Shown here: positions 5,082 to 11,337 of the stretch, in pieces
Layout of the letters: each line of letters begins with the position of its first letter
How positions within the stretch are numbered: position 1 is the stretch's first letter
Assembly: GCA_963557075.1 (NCBI GenBank)
Contig: CAUWDA010000066.1
Coordinates: 1-11,337, forward strand
Direction of reading: 5' to 3'
Origin: Flavonifractor sp963557075
GTDB taxonomy: Bacteria > Bacillota > Clostridia > Oscillospirales > Oscillospiraceae
Length of the DNA: 11,337 nucleotides
Notes under the pieces: generated by a model
The model's input: the letters and a program-made list of their open reading frames with translations, nothing else
What the model was told of the DNA's origin: nothing
Database searches by the model: none
Made by a program: the position numbers and the translations under genes

Positions 5082-6047
5082 ATGAGCATTAATAGAGATA
5101 AGCCGGATCTTTGGAAAAGAGATATACTCCAATCCGTCGATTTATACAATAATTGGTTTATGGAATTTGCACCAAAAGCCTTCAGAGACACACGGGTTTT
5201 GACGGCAAGTCGTGTTGAACGTGCTCTATCTAATACAAATTATCTCCAAAACATATCAGTCGAGTTGTTGAAAAGTCATCCTGAAGTGTTGTCCATATTG
5301 AGAATGTCTACTTGTCCACCTATCGCACGGGATCGTCTTGTTGGTTTAGCTGGAGTGACCAAAAGCTTGGTGGAAAATATGGAAGACGCTGAAAATCCTC
5401 ATGTTTCCCCTCGCATGACAGCTGAAAGATTGTCTAATGAACTCTCTAAAATAGCTCAGACTATTAATAGAATGGCAGATCCGGATATTTTTGTTTGGCT
5501 ACCAGAAAAGCGCGAACCGACTGAACAGGAAGTTCAGCGTTCCGCAACTGTCGTCGCAGATAGATTATGCGGTGCAGTAGCAGATCCCATCATCAGAAAC
5601 GCCCAGGAAAAAAGACAGCTTGCGGCTATAACAAGTTTTTTACATGATAGAGGATATACAGAGGCAAATGCAGGCACAAAATATAATGAAATGGTGGCAG
5701 GAACATTTTCATTCCATACCAATGTTCCTGTATTAGTTGCGGAGGGCGCAGAGGGCAAAATTAACATTCCTGTTGATGTAGTTATTCTTCCCCAATCAGC
5801 ACATAATGGGGATTTTCCACTTCTTATTGAAGCAAAATCAGCGGGGGATTTTACTAATGTAAATAAACGCCGCAAAGAGGAAGCTGCCAAAATGCAACAG
5901 CTTAAAAATACATATGGTAATACAGTATCCTACAGCTTGTTTTTGTGCGGTTACTTTGATTCAGGATATTTGGGATACGAAGCTGCAGAAGGAATTGATT
6001 GGATATGGGAACACAGAATAAGCGATTTGGAGCAATTGGGAATTTGA
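5082..6047 (+). CDS. XamI-family type II restriction endonuclease
   Basis: This 321-residue protein is recognised as a XamI-like endonuclease. The PD-(D/E)XK nuclease motif is visible near the C terminus: Asp232 in IPVDVVILP and Glu250/Lys252 in PLLIEAKSAGD, joined by beta-type hydrophobic strands. The long N-terminal helical part (about 1-190) is typical of the family and probably carries specificity. XamI itself cuts GTCGAC; whether this homologue shares that site is not shown. GGAG (5071-5074) lies 7 bases before the ATG. The 3' end overlaps the methyltransferase reading frame by up to 43 bases, in keeping with a co-regulated endonuclease and methylase pair. All nuclease residues are intact. 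Confidence 0.8.
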   Translation: MSINRDKPDLWKRDILQSVDLYNNWFMEFAPKAFRDTRVLTASRVERALSNTNYLQNISVELLKSHPEVLSILRMSTCPPIARDRLVGLAGVTKSLVENMEDAENPHVSPRMTAERLSNELSKIAQTINRMADPDIFVWLPEKREPTEQEVQRSATVVADRLCGAVADPIIRNAQEKRQLAAITSFLHDRGYTEANAGTKYNEMVAGTFSFHTNVPVLVAEGAEGKINIPVDVVILPQSAHNGDFPLLIEAKSAGDFTNVNKRRKEEAAKMQQLKNTYGNTVSYSLFLCGYFDSGYLGYEAAEGIDWIWEHRISDLEQLGI

Positions 6048-7570
6048 ATTTAATAGAATCTAAGAGGATGCAATTCCAAACTGCTGTTGATAATAGTAAA
6101 AGTATCGAAAATCGCAGGAGACTTGGTCAGTTTGCAACCCCTTATGAATTAGCTCACGAAATAATATCATTTGCCTTAACGCTGCAAGGCAAAAAAGAAA
6201 TATCGTTTTTGGAGCCAGCGTTTGGCACAGGCTCATTCTATTCAGCCCTTTTATCAGAGTGTTATAAAAAGGATAGAAACATAAAAAGTGCAATCGGAAT
6301 TGAACTAGACGATGATTTCTTTGCTGTAGCCAAACAGCTTTGGGGGGATACTATCATCAATCTAATAAATGGAGACTTTACTGAAACAAATTGTTTTGAA
6401 AAAGTAAACCTCTTGATAAGCAATCCACCGTATGTACGACATCATTATATTGGACAAGAGAAGAAAACAAAGCTTTCAATTATGACCAAAATTGAAACGG
6501 GATTATCCCTTTCCAAACTTGCCGGGTTATATTGTTACTTTATTTTAGCTGCTCATAAATGGCTTGCTCCTAATGCTATATGTGGTTGGCTCATTCCAAG
6601 TGAGTTTATGGATGTTAACTATGGAGAGGCGATTAAGCAGTATTTGTTAAATGATGTACATTTGTTGAGAATACATCGCTACAATCCAGATAATTGTCAA
6701 TTTGATGATGCCCTAGTATCTTCATGTGTGGTATGGTTTAAGAATGAAGTTGTGAGAGGTAATTATGATATTGAGTTCTCGTTTGGTGGAACACATGATA
6801 ATCCTGAAATTTTGAAAAAAGTAGATAGATTTTCTTTGGGAAATCAGAAAAAATGGACTCGTTTTCCCGAAAATGAATGCAAGAAGCAAACTGATTATTC
6901 TGTACCAACATTGGGAGATTATTTTAATATTAAGCGAGGCCTTGCTACAGGTGATAACAATTTTTTTATTTTATCAAAGGAGCAAATATCTGATCTTGGG
7001 CTCGATATGACTTTTTTTACACCAGTTTTGCCAAGCCCAAGGTACTTGAAATGCGACGAGATATTCTCTGACACAAATGGCCATCCTCGGTTAGAAAAAC
7101 AATACTACCTACTTAACTGTTCTTTACCAGAAGACGAAATTAAAGCAAAGTATCCTTCTGTTTGGAACTATTTGTGTAGTGGAAAAGAAACAACTTCGCA
7201 AAAATATTTGTGCAAGCATCGAAAAGTATGGTATTTTCAAGAAGAAAGAATGGCGGCTCCGTTTTTGTGCTCATATATGGGCAGAGGAACTGGAGAGCGG
7301 TCGGTACCATTTAGATTTATCTTGAATCATACTAACGCAATAGCGACAAATTCGTATTTAATGCTATATCCTAAGGATATTCTTAGCAAAGCTATTACTC
7401 AGTCGCCAGATATTTTACGCGGAGTTTGGGAGATACTTACTAGCATAACTGCAAGTGATCTCGAGTGTGAAGGTCGAATTTACGGTGGCGGTCTGAAGAA
7501 AATCGAACCAAAGGAGCTTTCCCATGTAAAATGTCTACCTTTGGCAGAGTTGTTGGCACATACATCATAA
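6005..7570 (+). CDS. N6-adenine DNA methyltransferase (Eco57I class), partner of the XamI-like endonuclease
   Basis: The reading frame gives 521 residues from the ATG at 6005. A motif X-like RRRLGQFATP (38-46) precedes the S-adenosylmethionine motif I FLEPAFGTGSF (68-78), with an acidic motif II-like GIELDDDFF (98-106). Catalytic motif IV NPPY is at 140-143. NPPY identifies an amino-methyltransferase acting on adenine. The C-terminal half (about 270-521, including FNIKRGLATGDNNFF) resembles the target-recognition region of this class. The start is uncertain: TTG at 5999 has a closer AGAAGG site, and ATG at 6068 would avoid overlapping the endonuclease gene. The gene protects host DNA from the cognate nuclease. 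Confidence 0.85.
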   Translation: MGTQNKRFGAIGNLNLIESKRMQFQTAVDNSKSIENRRRLGQFATPYELAHEIISFALTLQGKKEISFLEPAFGTGSFYSALLSECYKKDRNIKSAIGIELDDDFFAVAKQLWGDTIINLINGDFTETNCFEKVNLLISNPPYVRHHYIGQEKKTKLSIMTKIETGLSLSKLAGLYCYFILAAHKWLAPNAICGWLIPSEFMDVNYGEAIKQYLLNDVHLLRIHRYNPDNCQFDDALVSSCVVWFKNEVVRGNYDIEFSFGGTHDNPEILKKVDRFSLGNQKKWTRFPENECKKQTDYSVPTLGDYFNIKRGLATGDNNFFILSKEQISDLGLDMTFFTPVLPSPRYLKCDEIFSDTNGHPRLEKQYYLLNCSLPEDEIKAKYPSVWNYLCSGKETTSQKYLCKHRKVWYFQEERMAAPFLCSYMGRGTGERSVPFRFILNHTNAIATNSYLMLYPKDILSKAITQSPDILRGVWEILTSITASDLECEGRIYGGGLKKIEPKELSHVKCLPLAELLAHTS

Positions 7571-7578
7571 TTGAGAAT

Positions 7579-7584
7579 GAGGTG
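7579..7584 (+). promoter_or_regulatory. Ribosome binding site supporting a TTG start for the DUF6414-like gene
   Basis: GAGGTG lies 6 bases before the TTG at 7591. The nearby ATG at 7587 is out of frame, and the in-frame ATG at 7531 sits deep inside the methyltransferase gene without a clear site. Confidence 0.5.
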
Positions 7585-7590
7585 ACATGC

Positions 7591-8403
7591 TTGAAGCTCA
7601 GAAACTTTCTCTACCTAAATACCAAAGTAGTAGAAGATTATATTGCCGCCATTGACGGCTATACATACGACGAGGAATCTCAAGCAATTGCAACTAGCAA
7701 GGAAAATGTATTATCTGGAAAAGGTGCGATTGGTGTTGCTTCGGGAAATGGCTCTCATACAGGAAAACAGTCCGAAGAAGTGAAGCGATCTGTACACATT
7801 AGCGATGCAGCTAAGTTTGAAAAAATATATAAATATTTGCAGTTTGATGAAGATGATGGGCTAAAATATTATGAGTTCCTCAGCGACTCGGATTATGATA
7901 CTCTATACAGGGATGATTTTCTGGAAGTTTTAGTCACTGCCCGTTTTTCTAGGATGAAAGAGTTGACTGATAGTGTAATGAAAATTGCAGAGTTGGCTAC
8001 GATTTTTGAGACTATCACGGATCAGCAGATTCTGGATAAAAAGGCAACCGAGGCGGTACAAGGTTTTACAGCATTAGGCCAGATAAAATCTGGTAAAGAA
8101 ATTTCTTGTGTATTTGAATTTGCGGACGGAAAACATCCATTGGTTGCGTATTTGGATGAAAGTTACTTTAGGTGTAACCAAGATAATTTTGTTGGACAAT
8201 CCTATTTGCTATGTAAAATTATTCGTAAAATACCTAAGGGACAAAGTATCAAGTTGGATGAGATTTTCGACGATTTCAAGAAGCTACCTCTTAACAGAGC
8301 TCAGCGAAGGAATATGCCGAAGAATATGGATAACCCCGCAGAGCTTCGTGATGTTATTAAAGGGCCTGCGCTCGTTGTTCTTCCCATTGCTGTATATCAG
8401 TGA
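7591..8403 (+). CDS. DUF6414-like protein of unknown function linked to the restriction-modification genes
   Basis: From the TTG at 7591 the protein has 270 residues and starts MKLRNFLYLNTKVVEDYI. An N-terminal FLYLN-type segment close to residue 1 fits what I recall of the DUF6414 family, which favours this start over the upstream ATG at 7531. Residues about 42-60 are a Gly/Ser-rich linker (GKGAIGVASGNGSHTGKQ). The rest is mixed alpha/beta with acidic patches (FDEDDG, 85-90) and ends LVVLPIAVYQ. No nuclease, helicase, membrane or catalytic motif is seen. It is the last cargo gene, 20 bases behind the methyltransferase, and stops 17 bases before the right arm sites. It may be an accessory of the restriction system or a separate defence or regulatory gene. 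Confidence 0.7.
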   Translation: MKLRNFLYLNTKVVEDYIAAIDGYTYDEESQAIATSKENVLSGKGAIGVASGNGSHTGKQSEEVKRSVHISDAAKFEKIYKYLQFDEDDGLKYYEFLSDSDYDTLYRDDFLEVLVTARFSRMKELTDSVMKIAELATIFETITDQQILDKKATEAVQGFTALGQIKSGKEISCVFEFADGKHPLVAYLDESYFRCNQDNFVGQSYLLCKIIRKIPKGQSIKLDEIFDDFKKLPLNRAQRRNMPKNMDNPAELRDVIKGPALVVLPIAVYQ

Positions 8404-8419
8404 GAGTGCATTAAATCTG

Positions 8420-8437
8420 TGGCAACACCATGGCAAC
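8420..8437 (+). promoter_or_regulatory. Right pair of TGGCAAC heptamers (putative integrase arm sites)
   Basis: TGGCAAC occurs at 8420-8426 and 8431-8437 with the same 4-bp spacer and orientation as at 345-362. It lies 17 bases after the last cargo gene and 6 bases before the dyad at 8444-8465. Confidence 0.55.
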
Positions 8438-8443
8438 AAAAAA

Positions 8444-8467
8444 TCAGATAGCCCCTACTATCTGAAT
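8444..8467. other. Candidate right attachment core (attR): 8-bp arms around a 6-bp centre
   Basis: TCAGATAG (8444-8451) and CTATCTGA (8458-8465) are perfect inverted arms around CCCCTA. This is the layout of a tyrosine-recombinase core, with two inverted binding sites flanking a 6-8 bp crossover region. Part of it (CCCTACTAT, then CTGAAT, 8453-8467) recurs at 253-269 on the left. It could also be read as a weak hairpin. Confidence 0.45.
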
Positions 8468-8475
8468 AATGAAAA
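8463..8475. repeat. Right copy of the 13-bp end-to-end inverted repeat
   Basis: TGAATAATGAAAA is the exact reverse complement of 366-378. It overlaps the right arm of the core dyad. It may mark the terminal or subterminal repeat of the element. Confidence 0.4.
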
Positions 8476-8567
8476 GAATACCAATACTCTGAGCTAAATC
8501 CCATAAGCAAATCTGTTTAGAAAACTTCTGGCAGGAGCGAATGGGAATAAATGGAATGAATAGACGG

Positions 8568-8604
8568 AAACGCCCGCTCCATAGCGCTGTGGAGCGGGCG
8601 TTTT
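8568..8604 (+). terminator. Strong intrinsic terminator between the element and the surface-protein gene
   Basis: A perfect 14-bp GC-rich stem (8568-8581 with 8590-8603) encloses an 8-nt loop and ends in TTTT. No gene lies close upstream except the DUF6414-like gene 165 bp away. It may originally have ended a chromosomal gene now separated by the insertion, or it may insulate the next promoter. Positions 8476-8567 hold nothing else I can assign. Confidence 0.8.
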
Positions 8605-8634
8605 GCTGCCGTGCGCTGTCTGGCGGATTTTTGC

Positions 8635-8663
8635 TTGCAATGCAGCATGAATTGCGGTATGCT
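8635..8663 (+). promoter_or_regulatory. Putative promoter of the surface-protein gene
   Basis: TTGCAA (8635-8640), 17 bp, then TATGCT (8658-8663). Both hexamers match 4 of 6 consensus bases. It would start transcription near 8670, just before the structured leader, and lies directly after the terminator at 8568-8604. Confidence 0.5.
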
Positions 8664-8677
8664 GGATGAGGAAAAAA

Positions 8678-8736
8678 GCGCGAAGGCCTTGCAAGGCCTT
8701 TCTCCATTCCCACGTGGGAATGGATGACCTTTGCGC
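8678..8736 (+). promoter_or_regulatory. Structured 5' leader: two perfect palindromes closed by an outer stem
   Basis: Positions 8683-8700 form a perfect 18-bp palindrome and 8703-8724 a perfect 22-bp palindrome. GCGCGAAGG (8678-8686) can also pair with CCTTTGCGC (8728-8736) with one wobble, partly competing with the first palindrome. The result is a three-way-junction-like fold with an alternative pairing, ending 15 bases before the ribosome site. I could not match it to a known riboswitch. Protein binding to the DNA palindromes is an alternative. Confidence 0.5.
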
Positions 8737-8765
8737 CACAGAAAAAAGAGAAAAGGAGCGATTCG

Positions 8766-11337
8766 ATGAGGAAGAAAGTATTGTCCGTTATCCTGACGCT
8801 GGCTATGGTACTGTCCCTGATGCCAGCGGCGTGGGCCCAGGAAGCAGAAGTGAAAGGACTGCCGGAAGCAGTAGACGGTGTGGTTACACTGACGGCAAAT
8901 ACAGATATTTCTACTACCGGTTGGAAGGTTACTGGAGATATCATGCTGGATCTGGCAGGCTATCAGCTGAAAGCTGCCAATACGAGAGAAGGACATATTG
9001 AGATTTGGGATAGTGCAAGCCTGACCCTGATGGATAGTGTGGGCGGCGGTAAGGTTTACACAGAAACAGATTATGAAGGTGTCGCGACTGGCTATGGGCT
9101 GATTGATGTGATCGGTGGTACCTTCATAATGGAGGGCGGCAGCATTGAAGCTGTTCGTAAAGACCCCGCTAATAGGGGCCAGTTCGCAATCGGAATCGAG
9201 TTGGGTGGAACGGTCATCATTAATGGCGGAAAGATTGAATCTGGCTGGTATGCGATTTCCGGCAATGGACAGGATGATGCTAAGACTTCTACTGTGGAAG
9301 TGAATGGCGGTGAACTAATATCCGTTGCTGACTATGCGCTTTACTTGCCGCACAGCGGAGAGACTACCATTCGGGGCGGAGTGGTTTATGGTGCTGCAGG
9401 TGGTGTTAGTATTCAGCGTGGTACACTGAATATCAGCGATAACGCGGTGATTACAAGTAAGGGTACTGGCGATACCGGTAACTGGGGCGACGGTACCGGC
9501 GGACAGGAAGCGGCTGCGGTCAATATCGCCGCCAAGTATGGCGACTGCACAGTCAATATCAGCGGCGGTGAGCTGTCTGCTGAAGAGAAAGCGCTGATTA
9601 TTAAGGCGGATAGTGCGCATAAGATTGATTTCACCATCACCGGCGGCACTTTCTCCTCCGATGTCAGCGCGTATCTGGATGAGAACTATACGGTGGTGAA
9701 TGACGGCGGTAGTTTCAAGGTGGAGCCGCTGACCCACGATAACGCCGCTGCTCAGGTGGGTGATCAGTACTATGCTACGCTAAAAGGGGCTATTACCGCT
9801 GCCCAGGCAGGTGAGACTGTCACCCTGCTGAAAGATATTGATTTGGGCAGTGGTTATATCAATATCGAGAAAAAACTTACTCTGGACCTGAATGGTTGTA
9901 CGATTACAGGCAGAAATACATGGGTCATCGGAGTTTATAATGATGTAACGATTAAGGATAGCTCCAACGGACGGGGTAAGATCGTTAACAGTGCTACGAG
10001 TGGTAAAACTATCATTGCTGTTTTGGCACAAGAAAAGAGTCAGAATGACCGAATCTGTAAGCTGACAATTGAGGGTGGCGTGATTACGGCCACTGGAATT
10101 GAAAACTCCTATGGTGTATTCAGCAATAACAGTACGACTACATATGGCCCGACGATTATCGTCAATGGCGGCGAGATTACCGGTAATTTTGCGGGCTTGA
10201 CTGTTACCCATGACACAGACTTGACTATTTCCGGCGGCGAGATCACTGGTAATTATTATGCCGTTTCAGGAAATGGAACTGCGGACGACACGAATATTAC
10301 CATCAATGGTGGTAAACTGATATCAAAAAAAGGAAATGCAGTTTATCATCCGCAGGTGGGTAACATGACCATCGGCGGCAATGCTGAACTGACGGGACCG
10401 AATGGCATACAGTATTGCGGGGCAGGTACGCTGACAATTCAGGATAATGCAGTTATCACCGCCACTGGCCCCCACACAGAATTTCCCTCCAAGCCGTCTG
10501 ATCAGGGAGACGGCAGTACAGATGATGGTGCGGCGCTGTCGATTGTTTCCCGTGGTAGTGGATATCAAGACGGCGATCAGAAAATGACGGTCAATATCAC
10601 AGGCGGTACTCTAACCAGCGTTAATAATGCAGCAATTTCCGTGTACCGTCTGAAGCAAAACGCAGATAAAAACTGGATTACTAATGATCAGACTAATCTT
10701 GATAGTTATCTTGCAGAACTCAATATTACAGGTGGACGGCTTTCCGGCGATGAGCACAAGGGCGTGTTTGAGATAGACGGTGCCGCAAAGGAGACGGTTA
10801 TTGTCTCCGGCGGTCACTTCTCCGAGCCTGTTGAGGTGGAATATCTGAACGACAGCCTGAATGCCGAGCTGAAGAGTGATTCTGAACCTAAGACCCCCTA
10901 CAGCTATTATATCAGCATGAACGATGCCATCGCGGCCGCCAAGCCGGGTGACAGTATTACCGAGGTGAACGTTACTGAAGGCGCGAACATGTATACCGTT
11001 ACCCTGAATTATGCTGCTGGGAATACAGGGGACAGTGTCTACAAGGTTGCTGCGAATACTACAATAACCCTCCCCACCCCCACCCGTTCTGGCTATACTT
11101 TTGACGGATGGTATAACGGCGGCACCAAGGTCAGCAACCCCTACACCGTGACCGGCAATGTGACCCTGGTAGCCCGTTGGAACCCCATTGACCAGGGCGG
11201 CTCCTATGAGCCCTCCACTCCTGTCGGCGACTACCTTGTGTCCGTGGACAAGACCACCGGCGGCAAGGTGACTGTGAACCCAGGCCGGGCCGACAAGGGC
11301 GACACCGTGACCATCACCGTGAAACCCGACAAGGGCT
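8766..11337 (+). CDS. Secreted beta-helix / InlB-repeat surface protein, 3' end outside the window
   Basis: The frame is open for 857 codons to the window edge. The ATG at 8766 follows AAAGGAG (8752-8758) at a good distance. Residues 1-24 are a classic signal peptide with KK, a hydrophobic core (VLSVILTLAMVLSLM) and an AWA-Q cleavage site. Two homologous beta-helix-type domains follow (about 35-322 and 330-705), rich in short NGGx/SGGx turns (INGGKIESG, ISGGEL, VNGGEITG, ISGGEIT), a pectate-lyase-like pattern. A YYATLKGAITAAQAGETVTL segment (335-354) opens the second, and YYISMNDAIAAAKPGDSI (714-731) opens a third, shortened one. Residues about 744-806 are an InlB B-repeat (TPTRSGYTFDGWYNGG ... 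LVARW). Residues 822-857 start a VSVDKTTGGKVTVNP-type repeat domain. A cell-wall or S-layer anchor is expected further on. The role is probably adhesion or surface exposure. Confidence 0.85.
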   Translation, partial: MRKKVLSVILTLAMVLSLMPAAWAQEAEVKGLPEAVDGVVTLTANTDISTTGWKVTGDIMLDLAGYQLKAANTREGHIEIWDSASLTLMDSVGGGKVYTETDYEGVATGYGLIDVIGGTFIMEGGSIEAVRKDPANRGQFAIGIELGGTVIINGGKIESGWYAISGNGQDDAKTSTVEVNGGELISVADYALYLPHSGETTIRGGVVYGAAGGVSIQRGTLNISDNAVITSKGTGDTGNWGDGTGGQEAAAVNIAAKYGDCTVNISGGELSAEEKALIIKADSAHKIDFTITGGTFSSDVSAYLDENYTVVNDGGSFKVEPLTHDNAAAQVGDQYYATLKGAITAAQAGETVTLLKDIDLGSGYINIEKKLTLDLNGCTITGRNTWVIGVYNDVTIKDSSNGRGKIVNSATSGKTIIAVLAQEKSQNDRICKLTIEGGVITATGIENSYGVFSNNSTTTYGPTIIVNGGEITGNFAGLTVTHDTDLTISGGEITGNYYAVSGNGTADDTNITINGGKLISKKGNAVYHPQVGNMTIGGNAELTGPNGIQYCGAGTLTIQDNAVITATGPHTEFPSKPSDQGDGSTDDGAALSIVSRGSGYQDGDQKMTVNITGGTLTSVNNAAISVYRLKQNADKNWITNDQTNLDSYLAELNITGGRLSGDEHKGVFEIDGAAKETVIVSGGHFSEPVEVEYLNDSLNAELKSDSEPKTPYSYYISMNDAIAAAKPGDSITEVNVTEGANMYTVTLNYAAGNTGDSVYKVAANTTITLPTPTRSGYTFDGWYNGGTKVSNPYTVTGNVTLVARWNPIDQGGSYEPSTPVGDYLVSVDKTTGGKVTVNPGRADKGDTVTITVKPDKG

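Noticed and set aside
8108..8497. Rightward open frame overlapping the end of the DUF6414-like gene.
   Set aside because: It is out of frame with a well-supported gene, and its tail is the translated attachment region.
8444..8996. Leftward open frames covering the right end, terminator and surface-gene start.
   Set aside because: They run through the terminator and palindromes and have no plausible start signals.
9315..10817. Several leftward open frames opposite the surface protein.
   Set aside because: They mirror the repetitive Gly/Asn/Thr codons of the beta-helix domains and lack ribosome sites.

Overview
The window looks like gut Clostridia (Oscillospiraceae-type Firmicutes) DNA: strong GGAGG-type ribosome sites, sigma-A-type promoters, a Tn916-like tyrosine integrase with its usual small helix-turn-helix partner, a DUF6061-like small protein, and a secreted beta-helix/InlB-repeat surface protein. 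No rRNA or tRNA gene is visible, and the taxon is an inference from gene families.

Layout. (1) Positions 1-380 are non-coding boundary DNA. They hold two different pairs of heptamers spaced exactly 11 bp (TGATACT and TGGCAAC), nested inverted repeats, and a candidate left attachment core. (2) Positions 380-2545 are the recombination and control module: a leftward XRE repressor with a bidirectional terminator, a divergent promoter region with three related operators, a rightward excisionase-like protein and a tyrosine integrase. (3) Positions 2548-4048 encode a ribbon-helix-helix MobC-like protein and a RepA-like RecA-fold ATPase, overlapping by 11 bp. (4) Positions 4049-4448 are a 400-bp non-coding stretch packed with about ten hairpins, including two covarying copies of one hairpin followed by the same 11-mer. 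It is a candidate transfer or replication origin. No relaxase gene is present. (5) Position 4449 starts a DUF6061-like protein. (6) Positions 4758-8403 are a visibly AT-richer cargo: a small XRE controller, a XamI-family restriction endonuclease, an Eco57I-class adenine methyltransferase, and a DUF6414-like protein of unknown role. (7) Positions 8420-8475 are the right end: the same TGGCAAC pair, a recombinase-core-like dyad, and a 13-bp inverted match to the left end. (8) From 8568 the DNA is probably chromosomal: a strong terminator, then a promoter and structured leader driving a secreted repeat protein that runs off the window.

Together, positions ~253 to ~8470 read as a small integrative element, probably mobilizable in trans, that carries a type II restriction-modification island. 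The repressor, excisionase-like protein and integrase would control excision. The RepA-like ATPase and hairpin region would serve replication or transfer. The restriction-modification genes would stabilise the element and defend the host. The exact ends, the mode of mobilization, and the function of the DUF6414-like gene are unproven.
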